Shown: positions 17,380-26,458 of the stretch, piece by piece | Layout: the number at the start of each line of letters is the position of its first letter | Position numbering within the stretch: the stretch's first letter is position 1 | From: Jejubacter sp036620675 | Lineage (GTDB): Bacteria; Pseudomonadota; Gammaproteobacteria; Enterobacterales; Enterobacteriaceae | Assembly: GCA_036620675.1 (NCBI GenBank) | Contig: JAZHEE010000013.1 | Direction: 5' to 3' (one strand) | DNA length: 64,000 bases | Position numbers and translations under genes: made by a program | The notes under the pieces: model-generated | Database searches by the model: none | Told to the model about the DNA's origin: nothing | What the model saw: the letters and a program-made list of their open reading frames with translations, nothing else

Positions 17380-20300
17380 AAATTTTAACCCTGCGCCTGC
17401 GCAACCTGAACTCGCTGCGCGGCGAATGGAAGATTGATTTCAGCGCCGAACCCTTCGTCAGTAACGGCCTGTTTGCCATTACCGGGCCGACCGGTGCCGG
17501 GAAAACCACCCTACTGGACGCCATCTGCCTGGCGTTATATCACAAAACGCCGCGCCTGAGCGGCATCTCCCAGAGCCAGAACGAGCTGATGACCCGGGAC
17601 TGCGCCGACTGTCTGGCCGAGGTGGAATTTGAAGTCCGGGGCGTAGCATATCGCGCTTTCTGGAGCCAGAACCGGGCCAGAGGCCAGGCGGACGGCAAGC
17701 TCCAGGCTCCCAGAGTAGAGCTGGCGCGCTGTGACAGCGGCGAAATTCTGGCGGACAAGGTCAAAGACAAACTGGAGCTTCAGGAACAACTTTCCGGGCT
17801 GGACTACGATCGTTTCACCAAATCGATGCTGCTCTCTCAGGGGCAGTTCGCCGCCTTCCTCAATGCCGATGCCAACACCCGGGCGGCGCTGCTCGAAGAG
17901 CTGACCGGCACTGAAATCTACGGTCGCCTGTCAGCCCGGGTTTTCGAACAGCACCGCCAGGCCAAAAGCGAACTGGAACAGCTGGAAGCCCAGGCAGGCG
18001 GCGTCACTTTGCTTGACGAAATCCAGCGGCAGCAGTTAACTCAATGTTTGCAGGCGCTCACTGACGAAGAGAAAGTCCTGTCCGGCGAACAGCAGCAGCG
18101 CCAGCGCCATCATCAGTGGCTACAGCAATTAGCTAGGCTTCGCCAGCGGCGGGAACAGGCGCAGCATGCCCTGAACCAGGCCCGCCAGGCGCTGGAACAG
18201 GCCGGGCCGGATCTCGCCCGACTGGCGCGAGCGCTGCCCGCCGCCCGCCTACAGCCCCTGTGGCAGCAGCGTCAGCAGCAGGCGCAAACGCTGGAGGCCA
18301 CCCAGCAGCAGCAGCGTCAGATAGCAACACAGCTTCTGGAGCGGCAGACCCGCCGCCGCCAGATTCGCCGCGGCGCCCGGCATCAGGCCGATGACCTTCG
18401 CCAGCGCCATAAAACGCTGGAAAACTGGCTAAGCGAGCACTCACATTTTTCCCGCTGGCGCGATGAACTGGCGGGCTGGCGCGCCGCGTTCAACCAGCGG
18501 CAGCGGGATCAGCAGCAACTTACCGCCCTCGCCAATACCCTGAAAGAGCTGGATGAACGACTCAGTCAACTTCCTGAAGCCGGCCCCAACGACGGGCACG
18601 TCCAGGTGAGTGAGCATTTACAAAAGATGGCGACGGAGCGCCCGCTGCGTAGCCGTCTAGCGCTGCTCCACTCGCGCTTCGCCCCTTTGACCCAGCGTCA
18701 ACAGGAGCTGCATAAAGAACGGCAGAGCCTCATCGCCCGAATCACCGAACAGGAAAAAACGCTGGAAGAGAAACGCACAGCCTTTCGCCACAAAAAACAG
18801 CTGGCGGAAGAGGTGCAGAAGATTTGCGCCCTGGAACAAACCATCGTCAGGCTTCATGACGAGCGTGCCCGGTTGCAGCCGGAGCAGCCCTGCCCGCTGT
18901 GCGGCTCCACTCAACATCCCGCCGTCGAACGCTATCAGTCTCTGGAGCCCGGAGAGAATCAGCAGCGTCTGGCACAGCTGGAACGTGAAACAAGCGCGCT
19001 GGCGGATCAGGGCGCCGCGTTGCGCGGCCAGCTGGAGGCCTGGCAGCAGCGCCGCGCCCAGCTGGAAGTCGATGGCAAACGGCTGACGGAAGAGCAGAAC
19101 GAACTGGAAAAAGCGTGGCGCCAGCTCAATAGCGAACTCGGCACCAGTTTTGCCACGACGGAACCGGTTAGCCCCTGGCTGGAACAACAGGAACAGGAAG
19201 AGCTGCGGCTGCGCGCGCTGCTGCAACGCATTGAGCTGGAAACGCAGTATAAAGCGACGCAGGCACAGCACCTGTCGCTAACCGAAGAGCAGGAGCGTCA
19301 GTTGCAGACAATCCAACAGAATCTGGCGACGCTGGGCCTGACCTGGCCCGATACCGGCCATGAATCGGCGTGGCTTGAGGCCCGCGAGTCGGAAAGCCGC
19401 CAGTGGCAGCAGCATCAGGAACAGCTTCCTCAGCTCCAGACCCGGCTACAACGCATGGAGCAGGTACTCGCTACCCTGCCCCAGGAAGAGGAGGAAAACG
19501 ACGTCGAGCCCGTTCAGGTGCCGGACGACTGGCATAAAGTTCACGATGATTGCCTGTCACTGGCAGGCAGAAGCCAGAGCCTGGCGCATCAGGAAAAAGA
19601 GCAACGCCAGCACCTGGAAACCGCCAGTCGCGACTTCAGCCAGCGGCTTGACGCCAGCGATTTTGCCAATGAAGCGGCGTTCCTTGCCGCCCGGCTGGAC
19701 GACGATAACCTGCAGGCGCTGGAGCAACGCAAAATCGCCCTGGAAAGGGCCTGTCATCAACAGCAAACCCTGCTGGACGAAGCCGAACGCGCGCTGCGCG
19801 ACAGCCGGGAACAGCGCCCGGAACAGGCCAGCGAACAGGACGATCCTGCGCTTATCGCCCGGCGGCTGGAGGCGCTGGCCGGCGAGCTTCGCGCCAACGC
19901 GGCCCGCCAGGGGGAACTGCGCCAGCAGCTGCGCCACGATGATGAAAATCGCCAGCGTCGCCAGAGTCTGATGGCGCAAATCGCGGCAACTCAACAGACG
20001 CAGGAAGAGTGGAGCCACCTGAATCATCTGATTGGCTCCCGGGAAGGCGATAAATTCCGCCGCTTTGCCCAGGGGCTGACGCTGGATAACCTGGTCTGGC
20101 TGGCAAACCGCCAGTTAACCCGTCTGTATGGCCGCTATCTGCTGCAGCGCAAAGAGAGCGACTCCCTGGAGCTGGAAGTCGTGGATACCTGGCAGGGTGA
20201 TGCGGTGCGCGACACCCGTACCCTGTCGGGAGGAGAAAGCTTCCTGGTGAGCCTGGCGCTGGCGCTGGCCCTTTCCGATCTGGTTAGCCACCGCACCCGC

Positions 20301-20519
20301 ATCGACTCGCTGTTCCTTGATGAAGGGTTTGGCACCCTGGACGCCCGCACCCTGGATATCGCTCTCGATGCACTGGACGCCCTGAACGCCAGCGGCAAAA
20401 TCATTGGGGTGATAAGCCACGTAGAGGCCATGAAGGAGCGCATCCCGGTGCAGGTCAGAGTCAGGAAGATCAACGGGCTGGGCATCAGCCGTCTGGAAAG
20501 TCAGTTTGCCGTGAAGTAG
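17376..20519 (+). CDS. sbcC: Exonuclease SbcCD subunit C
   Basis: SbcC is the Rad50/SMC-like ATPase of SbcCD. At 1047 residues it matches E. coli (1048). Visible parts are the N-terminal ATPase with Walker A GPTGAGKTTLLDA near residues 34-46, a Q-loop segment SMLLSQGQFAAFL, very long glutamine/arginine-rich coiled coils, the zinc hook CPLCG near residue 505, then the signature LSGGESFLVSLALALALSD near 949 and Walker B SLFLDEGFGTLD near 978. It is coupled to sbcD and converges on mak with 27 bases between. Confidence 0.97.
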   Translation: MKILTLRLRNLNSLRGEWKIDFSAEPFVSNGLFAITGPTGAGKTTLLDAICLALYHKTPRLSGISQSQNELMTRDCADCLAEVEFEVRGVAYRAFWSQNRARGQADGKLQAPRVELARCDSGEILADKVKDKLELQEQLSGLDYDRFTKSMLLSQGQFAAFLNADANTRAALLEELTGTEIYGRLSARVFEQHRQAKSELEQLEAQAGGVTLLDEIQRQQLTQCLQALTDEEKVLSGEQQQRQRHHQWLQQLARLRQRREQAQHALNQARQALEQAGPDLARLARALPAARLQPLWQQRQQQAQTLEATQQQQRQIATQLLERQTRRRQIRRGARHQADDLRQRHKTLENWLSEHSHFSRWRDELAGWRAAFNQRQRDQQQLTALANTLKELDERLSQLPEAGPNDGHVQVSEHLQKMATERPLRSRLALLHSRFAPLTQRQQELHKERQSLIARITEQEKTLEEKRTAFRHKKQLAEEVQKICALEQTIVRLHDERARLQPEQPCPLCGSTQHPAVERYQSLEPGENQQRLAQLERETSALADQGAALRGQLEAWQQRRAQLEVDGKRLTEEQNELEKAWRQLNSELGTSFATTEPVSPWLEQQEQEELRLRALLQRIELETQYKATQAQHLSLTEEQERQLQTIQQNLATLGLTWPDTGHESAWLEARESESRQWQQHQEQLPQLQTRLQRMEQVLATLPQEEEENDVEPVQVPDDWHKVHDDCLSLAGRSQSLAHQEKEQRQHLETASRDFSQRLDASDFANEAAFLAARLDDDNLQALEQRKIALERACHQQQTLLDEAERALRDSREQRPEQASEQDDPALIARRLEALAGELRANAARQGELRQQLRHDDENRQRRQSLMAQIAATQQTQEEWSHLNHLIGSREGDKFRRFAQGLTLDNLVWLANRQLTRLYGRYLLQRKESDSLELEVVDTWQGDAVRDTRTLSGGESFLVSLALALALSDLVSHRTRIDSLFLDEGFGTLDARTLDIALDALDALNASGKIIGVISHVEAMKERIPVQVRVRKINGLGISRLESQFAVK

Positions 20520-20546
20520 CGGCGCCCCGCAGGCGTCGCCAAATGC

Positions 20547-21458
20547 TCAGCCGTTAAGCGGCCACAGCCAGGCGGCACCGCGTACGCCGCTGGAATCGCC
20601 GTGCTGCGCCTGCAGCACCGGGGTTGCGCATTCGCCGCCAAATACCCAGGATTTCATCAACGGCGGCACCGTGCGGTACAGACGCGAAACGTTGCTCATG
20701 CCACCACCCAGCACAATCACGTCCGGGTCGAGGATGTTCACCACATGCGCCAGCGATTTCGCCAGCCGCTGTTCGTAGCGCTGAATCGCAAGCGAGGCCC
20801 TGTCGTCCCCCTGCTCCGCCAGGGCCATTACTTCAGCGCCACGCAGCGCGTTGCCGCTCAGGCGCTGATAATCTCTGGCGAATCCGGTGCCGGAGATAAA
20901 GGTTTCGATACAGCCAGCCTTCCCGCAATAACAGGCCACTTCGTCGCGGTAGCGCAGTTCGTCATCGTCCATCCACGGCAGCGGATTGTGGCCCCACTCC
21001 CCGGCCACCGCATTGCGGCCGTCATGGCAGCGCCCGTTCAACGCCAGCCCCGCACCACAGCCGGTGCCAATAATCACGGCAAAAACACTCTGCGCGCCGG
21101 CGGCGGCTCCGTCTACCGCTTCAGAAACCGCCAGACAGTTAGCGTCGTTGGCGATTCTTACCTCGCGCCCCAGTCGCCGGGCCAGATCCTTATCGAAAGG
21201 CTGACCGATAAGCCAGGTGGAGTTAGCGTTTTTCACAAGACCAGTGGCAGGAGAAATCGCGCCGGGGATGCCCACCCCAACGCTGCCACGCTCACCGATA
21301 TGTTCTTCCGCCATCGCCACCAGCGCGGCGATGGTCTCAATGGTTTGTGAGTAGTCATCATGCGGCGTGGGCAGACGGTGACGATAAAGCTGACGCCCGT
21401 CATCGGCCAGTGCGATGACCTCTGTTTTAGTTCCCCCGAGATCGATACCGATACGCAC
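20547..21458 (-). CDS. mak: Fructokinase Mak (ROK family)
   Basis: Mak phosphorylates fructose and is a ROK-family sugar kinase. A GTG start at 21458, 7 bases after AAGGAG, gives 303 residues beginning (V)RIGIDLGGTKTEV, matching E. coli Mak (302). The frame extends upstream through an ERIC element, which is not coding. Motifs are the phosphate-binding IDLGGTKTEV, the catalytic-base region NDANCLAVSEAVDG, GTGCGAGLALNG and the zinc site CYCGKAGCIETFISG. It converges with sbcC. Confidence 0.95.
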   Translation of the reverse strand: MRIGIDLGGTKTEVIALADDGRQLYRHRLPTPHDDYSQTIETIAALVAMAEEHIGERGSVGVGIPGAISPATGLVKNANSTWLIGQPFDKDLARRLGREVRIANDANCLAVSEAVDGAAAGAQSVFAVIIGTGCGAGLALNGRCHDGRNAVAGEWGHNPLPWMDDDELRYRDEVACYCGKAGCIETFISGTGFARDYQRLSGNALRGAEVMALAEQGDDRASLAIQRYEQRLAKSLAHVVNILDPDVIVLGGGMSNVSRLYRTVPPLMKSWVFGGECATPVLQAQHGDSSGVRGAAWLWPLNG

Positions 21459-21489
21459 GGCGGGTCTCCTTAAATCGTTATATTTTAGA

Positions 21490-21640
21490 GATTCCCCTAA
21501 ATAATTCGAGTTGCAGGACATATCTGCTACAGATAGATATGAACCTGCTTCAGCACGGCCCCGAAGGGGCGAGTCCCATGGATGGGCCGAATAACTGAGC
21601 GTAGCCAACGCACCTGCAGCCTGAAGTATTACGGGGATAA
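21490..21640. repeat. ERIC-type element with altered centre, between mak and rdgC
   Basis: The flanks are ERIC-like: CTAAATAATTCGAGTTGCAG on the left and GAGCGTAGCCAACGCACC, GCAGCCTGAAGTATTACGGG on the right. The centre is not the usual ERIC core but about 75 bp containing small hairpins (GGCCCCGAAGGGGC and CCCATGGATGGG). The total of about 150 bp exceeds the canonical 127 bp, so it is an ERIC variant or a composite. It occupies the divergent mak-rdgC promoter region. Confidence 0.75.
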
Positions 21641-21736
21641 TCAACAGAATAGAGTGCCGCCCAGGGAAAGACAATGAAACCCGCGCGGCAATTCGCTATC
21701 ATGCCCGCTGCGTTTGGCTTATCAAGGTTATCGATC

Positions 21737-22648
21737 ATGCTGTGGTTCAAAAATGTAATGGTTTACCGTCTCAGCCGCGACATCAGTCTGCTACCCGAAG
21801 AGATGGAAAAACAGCTGGCACTCTTCAGCTTTACTCCCTGCGGCAGCCAGGATATGGCAAAAACCGGCTGGGTACCGCCAATGGGGCCACAGAGCGATGC
21901 GCTAACCCACGCCGTTAACGGGCAGATTATGGTTTGTGCCCGCAAGGAAGAGAAGCTCCTGCCATCGCCGGTGGTCAAACAGGCGCTGGATTCAAAGATC
22001 CGCAAGCTGGAAGCGGATCAGGGGCGTAAGCTGAAGAAGACCGAAAAAGACTCCCTGAAAGACGAAGTGCTGCACGACCTGCTGCCCCGCGCTTTCAGCC
22101 GCTTCAGTCAGACCATGATGTGGATAGACAGCGTCAACGGGTTGATCTATGTGGACTGCGCCAGCGCCAAAAAAGCGGAAGATACGCTGGCTCTGCTGCG
22201 TAAAAGCCTGGGATCTCTGCCGGTAGTGCCGCTGTCGATGGAAAATCCCATTGAGCTGACCCTGACCGAATGGGTTCGCGGCGGCAGCGTTCCCCAGGGC
22301 TTCCAGTTGCTGGATGAAGCGGAGCTTAAAGCGCTGCTGGAAGACGGCGGCGTCATTCGCGCCAAAAAGCAGGATCTGGTGAGCGACGAGATCGCCGTGC
22401 ATATTGAAGCCGGCAAAGTGGTCACTAAACTAGCGCTCGACTGGCAGCAGCGGATCCAGTTTGTCATTTGCGACGATGGATCGCTCAAGCGCCTGAAGTT
22501 CTGCGACGAACTGCGCGATCGGAATGATGATATCGACAGAGAAGATGTGGCACAGCGTTTCGATGCTGACTTCACCCTGATGACCGGCGAGCTGACGGCG
22601 CTGATTGAAAGCCTGGTGGAAGGATTGGGCGGCGAAGCCCGGAAGTAA
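21737..22648 (+). CDS. rdgC: Recombination-associated protein RdgC
   Basis: RdgC forms a ring-shaped dimer around DNA and restrains RecA. The start at 21737 gives MLWFKNVMVYRLSRD and 303 residues, exactly E. coli length; an upstream in-frame ATG is not supported. Conserved segments include FTPCGSQDMAKTGWVPPMG, KKTEKDSLKDEVLHDLLPRAFSR and TKLALDWQQRIQFV. It is divergent from mak across an ERIC-type element, and a strong palindromic hairpin follows its stop. Confidence 0.97.
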   Translation: MLWFKNVMVYRLSRDISLLPEEMEKQLALFSFTPCGSQDMAKTGWVPPMGPQSDALTHAVNGQIMVCARKEEKLLPSPVVKQALDSKIRKLEADQGRKLKKTEKDSLKDEVLHDLLPRAFSRFSQTMMWIDSVNGLIYVDCASAKKAEDTLALLRKSLGSLPVVPLSMENPIELTLTEWVRGGSVPQGFQLLDEAELKALLEDGGVIRAKKQDLVSDEIAVHIEAGKVVTKLALDWQQRIQFVICDDGSLKRLKFCDELRDRNDDIDREDVAQRFDADFTLMTGELTALIESLVEGLGGEARK

Positions 22649-22652
22649 CGCC

Positions 22653-22685
22653 CTTTTCCCTCTCCCTGACAGGGAGAGGGAAATT
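22653..22685. terminator. Palindromic hairpin between rdgC and bsdD
   Basis: TTTCCCTCTCCCT pairs with AGGGAGAGGGAAA around a three-base loop, with T-rich sequence on the left and A-rich sequence on the right. It separates two convergent genes and may terminate both. The CCCTCTCCC/GGGAGAGGG core is the same motif that builds the repeat element in the queA-tgt spacer, so it may be a solo copy of that element's tip. Confidence 0.7.
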
Positions 22686-22689
22686 AACG

Positions 22690-22911
22690 CTATAGCAGCG
22701 GCGGAATGGTCGGTACCTGAGGCGCGTTATCGATATCTTGCTGGGTCATCCGAAACGCCTGCGGATAGTGTTCCCGGCTGGTACGACGCAGCGGTTCGGT
22801 ATTACGCCAGGTGTACAGGCAGTGTTGGCACTGATACACCGTCCAGACGCCCTTCACCGGGGAAAGCGCCATTACCTCAATGTGCTCATCGGCACAGCGT
22901 GGACAAATCAT
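22690..22911 (-). CDS. bsdD: Non-oxidative hydroxyarylic acid decarboxylase subunit D
   Basis: This 73-residue protein carries two CXXC-type knuckles, MICPRC and CQHC, with the family pattern around VYQCQHCLYTWRNTEP. It is the small D subunit found with UbiD-type hydroxyarylic acid decarboxylases (B. subtilis BsdD, K. pneumoniae KpdD, E. coli O157 homologue). Its role is accessory and not well defined. It is the last gene of a B-C-D operon, 21 bases after subunit C. Confidence 0.88.
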   Translation of the reverse strand: MICPRCADEHIEVMALSPVKGVWTVYQCQHCLYTWRNTEPLRRTSREHYPQAFRMTQQDIDNAPQVPTIPPLL

Positions 22912-22932
22912 CGGTTACCTCCTTCGGTTTGT

Positions 22933-24360
22933 TTAGCGACGCTCCGCCAGCATGGCGGTCAGTTTTTCTACCCAGACCTTCGTTTCCGGCAGATCTTTTA
23001 CCGGCTGGCTGTAATGCCCGCGCGTATCCGGCGCTACCGGCGTGGTGGCGTCGATGATCAATTTTTCGGTGATCCCTGCCGGACTTGAGCCGGGATCCAG
23101 CTCCAGCACCGACATATTCGGCAACTGTACCAGATCGCCTGCCGGATTCACCTTGGACGACAGCGCCCACATCACCTGCGGCAGGTTAAAGGGATCGACA
23201 TCTTCATCCACCATGATAACCATCTTCACATAGCCCAGGCCGTGGGGCGTAGTCATCGCCCGCAGGCCAACGGCCCGGGCGAAACCACCGTAGCGTTTCT
23301 TCGTAGAGATAATCGCCAGCAGCCCGTGAGTGTACATGGCGTTTACCGCCTGTACTTCAGGGAATTCCGCCTTCAGTTGCTGGTACAACGGTACGCAAGT
23401 CGCAGGCCCCATCAGGTAGTCAATCTCAGTCCATGGCATGCCCAGGTAGAGGGATTCAAAGACCGGTTTGCTGCGGTAGCTGACTTTATCGATGCGTACT
23501 ACGGTCATGTTACGACCGCCGGAGTAGTGGCCGGTAAATTCGCCGAAAGGCCCTTCGATCTCGCGCTTACGCCCTTCGATCACCCCTTCCAGGATCACCT
23601 CCGATCCCCAGGGCACATCAAAACCCGTTAGCGGCGCGGTGGCGATGGGATAACTGCTGCCTCGCAGGGCGCCAGCCATCTCATACTCCGACTGGTCATA
23701 GCGCAGCGGCGTGGCGCCCATCAGGGTAATAATGGGATCGTTGCCCAGAGTGATAGCCACCGGCAGATCCTCGCCCCGCTCTTCCGCCTTATGCAGATGA
23801 AGGGCGATGTCATGCATCGGCACCGGCTGCAGGCCAAGCTTGCGCTTGCCTTTGACTTCCATGCGGTAGATCCCGACATTCTGCTTGTCGAAGTTATCCG
23901 GATCGCACGGATCCCGGGAAACCACGCAGGATTTATCCAGATAGAAGCCGCCATCGCCGTCGTTCAGACGAAATAGCGGCAGAATATCGAACAGGTTAAT
24001 CTCATCGCCATCGACGCTGTTTTCCGCCCACGGCGGATTGATGCGGCGCTCCGGCGCCACCGGGAAGTCATCCCAGCGTTTGATGAAGGTATCGATCTGC
24101 TCCTTCACCGGTGTATTGGGAGGCAGACCGATAGAGATGGCGTGGTTCTGCCAGGAACCAATGGTGTTCATCACAACCCGGGCATCGGTAAACCCTTCAA
24201 TGTTATCAAACCACAAGGCGGGAGCGCCTTCGCCGATACGTCCCGTGGCGTTAGCGGCGGCGGCGATATCCGGTTCCGCTTTCACCTGTTCGTCGATGCG
24301 CAGGAGCTGTCCCTGTTCGTCCAGCTCCTGCAGAAATCCACGTAAATCATCAAAAGCCAT
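22933..24360 (-). CDS. bsdC: Non-oxidative hydroxyarylic acid decarboxylase subunit C (UbiD family)
   Basis: UbiD-family enzymes use prenylated FMN to decarboxylate aromatic acids reversibly; this clade acts on 4-hydroxybenzoate, vanillate or protocatechuate-type substrates. Starting at the Met of MAFDDLRGFLQELDEQGQLL (SD AGGAGG just upstream) gives 475 residues, the family length; the open frame before it is not coding. The catalytic Glu pair appears as EGPFGEFTGHYSGG, and CDPDNFDKQNVGIYRM and GSSYPIA are conserved. It starts one base after subunit B ends. Confidence 0.93.
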   Translation of the reverse strand: MAFDDLRGFLQELDEQGQLLRIDEQVKAEPDIAAAANATGRIGEGAPALWFDNIEGFTDARVVMNTIGSWQNHAISIGLPPNTPVKEQIDTFIKRWDDFPVAPERRINPPWAENSVDGDEINLFDILPLFRLNDGDGGFYLDKSCVVSRDPCDPDNFDKQNVGIYRMEVKGKRKLGLQPVPMHDIALHLHKAEERGEDLPVAITLGNDPIITLMGATPLRYDQSEYEMAGALRGSSYPIATAPLTGFDVPWGSEVILEGVIEGRKREIEGPFGEFTGHYSGGRNMTVVRIDKVSYRSKPVFESLYLGMPWTEIDYLMGPATCVPLYQQLKAEFPEVQAVNAMYTHGLLAIISTKKRYGGFARAVGLRAMTTPHGLGYVKMVIMVDEDVDPFNLPQVMWALSSKVNPAGDLVQLPNMSVLELDPGSSPAGITEKLIIDATTPVAPDTRGHYSQPVKDLPETKVWVEKLTAMLAERR

Positions 24361-24361
24361 G

Positions 24362-24964
24362 CTATTCCTCCTTATAAACAGATTGCGCCTGCTGTCGTGC
24401 GTGACGTAACCCCCGCCAGCGCCGGGCCAGCGGAGGCTCAAGACCAAACTGATCCAACACCCGGGCCACAATATGGTGGGTGACGTCATCAATCGTCTGT
24501 GGGTGGTTGTAGTAAGCCGGCATAGGGGGAACCATCGCCACGCCCATACGGGAAAGCGCCAGCATATTTTCCAGGTGAATAGTGCTAAGCGGCGTTTCTC
24601 TGGGAACCAGAACCAGCTTACGCCCCTCTTTCAGCACCACGTCTGCGGCCCGCCCCACCAGCCCTTCTGCGTATCCGGCGCGAATACCGGCCAGCGTCTT
24701 CATACTGCAGGGGATGATGATCATGCCGTCGGTACGAAAGGAGCCGGATGAGATAGTGGCGGCCTGATCGGCCGGGCTATGCGCCACATCAGCCAGAGCG
24801 GCGACATCATGCGCCTGCCAGGGCGTTTCCAGTTCAATGGTGGTTTTAGCCCACTTTGACATCACCAGATGCGTCTCTACCTGCGGCAGCGCTTTCAGAG
24901 CCTGTAACAGCGCCACACCCAGCGGCGCGCCCGTGGCCCCCGTCATGCCGACAATCAACCTCAT
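24362..24964 (-). CDS. bsdB: Hydroxyarylic acid decarboxylase subunit B (UbiX-like flavin prenyltransferase)
   Basis: UbiX-family enzymes make prenyl-FMN, the cofactor of subunit C. The 200-residue protein starts MRLIVGMTGATGAPLGVALL with the flavin-binding GMTGATG motif, and has SSGSFRTDGMIIIPCSMKTLAGI and PRETPLSTIHLENMLAL, typical of the Pad1/BsdB clade. It is the first gene of the operon and has AGGAGA 5-6 bases before the ATG. Palindromes upstream may be operator sites. Confidence 0.92.
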   Translation of the reverse strand: MRLIVGMTGATGAPLGVALLQALKALPQVETHLVMSKWAKTTIELETPWQAHDVAALADVAHSPADQAATISSGSFRTDGMIIIPCSMKTLAGIRAGYAEGLVGRAADVVLKEGRKLVLVPRETPLSTIHLENMLALSRMGVAMVPPMPAYYNHPQTIDDVTHHIVARVLDQFGLEPPLARRWRGLRHARQQAQSVYKEE

Positions 24965-24981
24965 AGTATCTCCTGAAATTT

Positions 24982-25081
24982 GTTCGCATACGAACGTTGT
25001 TATTTAATGTGCCATGATTGATGGCAGCGGACAATCTCTCCTGTCAAAATGCGCACAAAAAATCCACTCGGACGAACGTCC
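24982..25081. promoter_or_regulatory. Palindromes upstream of bsdB in a gene-free spacer
   Basis: The bsdB-marR spacer (24965-25436) has no convincing gene and becomes strongly AT-rich after about 25180. Near bsdB are two perfect short inverted repeats: GTTCG-CATA-CGAAC at 24982-24995 and GGACG-AA-CGTCC at 25070-25081. Both contain a CGAAC core and are the right size for a MarR-family or similar dimeric regulator. Binding by the adjacent MarR-type protein is inference. Confidence 0.4.
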
Positions 25082-25436
25082 CAGTTACTGAAGGTAGACG
25101 AAAATATGGCAAAACGACCTAAGTCACATCATTCAAAAATCAGACTCACCAAACCCGCCCTGGCGCAGGCTCTGCACCATTTACGCTTCAGGAATAACGC
25201 CAGAGATCAGCATAAGCAAACAGAAAATAATAAAAAAATGGCACATATAGCTATAATAAAAACAAATACCAGAATAACAGACCAAAACAGGCATAAGTAA
25301 CAATAAGCAAAAACTCAATAACAATTACTGACCAGTAAGGTGATATTTCCTGGCTGGCGGACAACAGAAATTCCATTCATTCATCAATTAATTTTTTACG
25401 CGGCTGCAGTTATGATGAGCAGGCTAATAAACCGCC

Positions 25437-25859
25437 ATGGAGCAAAATATGCAACCGATCAGAGACGAAACTTTCCACCTTTTGCGCCAGCTGTTCCAGC
25501 GCCACACTTCGCGCTGGCAACAGATCCTGCCGGAAATCACCAAACCGCAATACGCCGTTATGCGCTCTATTGCTGAAAATCCAGGCATTGAACAGGTGGC
25601 ACTGATTGACGTCGCGGTCAGCACCAAAGCAACGCTGGCCGAGATGCTAAGCCGTATGGAAAGCCGGGGACTGGTACGCAGAGAAAGCGATCCCGGCGAC
25701 AAAAGACGACGTTTTATCTGGCTAACGGAAGAAGGCGAAAAATTGCTTCAGCAATCACAACCCAAAGGGACAATGGTGGATGAGGAATTTCTAAACAAAT
25801 TAACACCAAAGCAGCAAGAAATGTTTTCCCAGTTAATCATCAAGATGATTGATAAATAA
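25437..25859 (+). CDS. MarR-family transcriptional regulator
   Basis: The 140-residue protein has the MarR winged-helix layout: KPQYAVMRSIAENPGIEQ in the first helices, VSTKATLAEMLSRMESRGLVRRE as recognition helix, and SDPGDKRRRFIWLTEEG as the wing with the family DxRxxx-type turn. It is divergent from the hydroxyarylic acid decarboxylase operon, suggesting it is the repressor released by phenolic acids. That is inference from position. Met codons at 25437 and 25449 are both possible starts. It is not E. coli MarR itself by sequence. Confidence 0.85.
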   Translation: MEQNMQPIRDETFHLLRQLFQRHTSRWQQILPEITKPQYAVMRSIAENPGIEQVALIDVAVSTKATLAEMLSRMESRGLVRRESDPGDKRRRFIWLTEEGEKLLQQSQPKGTMVDEEFLNKLTPKQQEMFSQLIIKMIDK

Positions 25860-25979
25860 TCAAAAGTTCCCTCCTCTTTGCATAACTTGAAAAAAAAAAC
25901 CTAAATTTGCGAAACGTACACATTTTCATAAACTACGCTATGCATAATAGGAAAAATCTCAACAAGGAGGATGTCAGGG

Positions 25980-26378
25980 ATGAGAAGGGATCATTTTTCT
26001 GCAGGTGTTATCCATCAGATTCTTCACTGGATAGATGAGCATATTCACGAAAAAATTACGCTTGAAGATCTGTCGCGTATTGCCGGCTACTCCAAGTGGC
26101 ACCTGCAGAGAATGTTTTACGACCAGATGTCGATTACCGCAGCCAGCTATATTCGTCACGATAAGCTACACCGCTCCATTCGCGATCTGAAATTCGGCGA
26201 CTGTAGCATCATCGAAATTGCCGAGAAGTATAGTTTCAGTTCCCAGCAATCCTATACTCGCACGTTTAAGCACGTACTGACCTGTACTCCGTCCCAGTGC
26301 CGCGCCAGGAGAAATCACCTGTTCAACGGTCTGGAAGGCGAAGAGCTGTGCAAAGCCTGTCACCAGTTATACGACTAA
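25980..26378 (+). CDS. AraC-family regulator of the MarA/SoxS/Rob/TetD type
   Basis: This small protein (132 residues from 25980) is essentially only an AraC DNA-binding domain, the architecture of MarA, SoxS and RamA. It shows IHQILHWIDEHIHEKITLEDLS, the diagnostic GYSKWHLQRMF, and FSSQQSYTRTFKHVLTCTPSQCR. The start at 25980 is 9 bases from an AAGGAGG SD; the in-frame ATG at 25971 directly abuts that SD and is unlikely. A C-terminal tail with CKACHQ is unlike MarA. It follows the MarR-type gene by 120 bp, echoing marRA order, but the targets are unknown. A strong stem-loop follows. Confidence 0.85.
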   Translation: MRRDHFSAGVIHQILHWIDEHIHEKITLEDLSRIAGYSKWHLQRMFYDQMSITAASYIRHDKLHRSIRDLKFGDCSIIEIAEKYSFSSQQSYTRTFKHVLTCTPSQCRARRNHLFNGLEGEELCKACHQLYD

Positions 26379-26379
26379 A

Positions 26380-26409
26380 CGACAGACGGGCTTCGGCCCA
26401 TCTGTCGTG
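26380..26409. terminator. Stem-loop between the AraC-type gene and adhP
   Basis: ACGACAGACGGGC and GCCCATCTGTCGT pair over a TTCG tetraloop (one mismatch), directly after the AraC-type gene's stop. The T run is short, but the extra-stable UUCG loop and position between convergent genes support a terminator. Confidence 0.7.
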
Positions 26410-26458
26410 TTAACGGTGAAAGCCCCCCACGCGAAGAGAGTGCTTTCCTGTCGCGGAG

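Noticed and set aside
21459..21674. Longer Mak start at an upstream ATG.
   Set aside because: The extra 72 residues translate the ERIC-type repeat; the GTG at 21458 has a perfect SD and gives the family length.
25049..25300. 83-codon plus-strand gene between bsdB and the MarR-type gene.
   Set aside because: It is Lys/Asn/Thr-rich, from AT-rich DNA, with no SD or recognisable motif.
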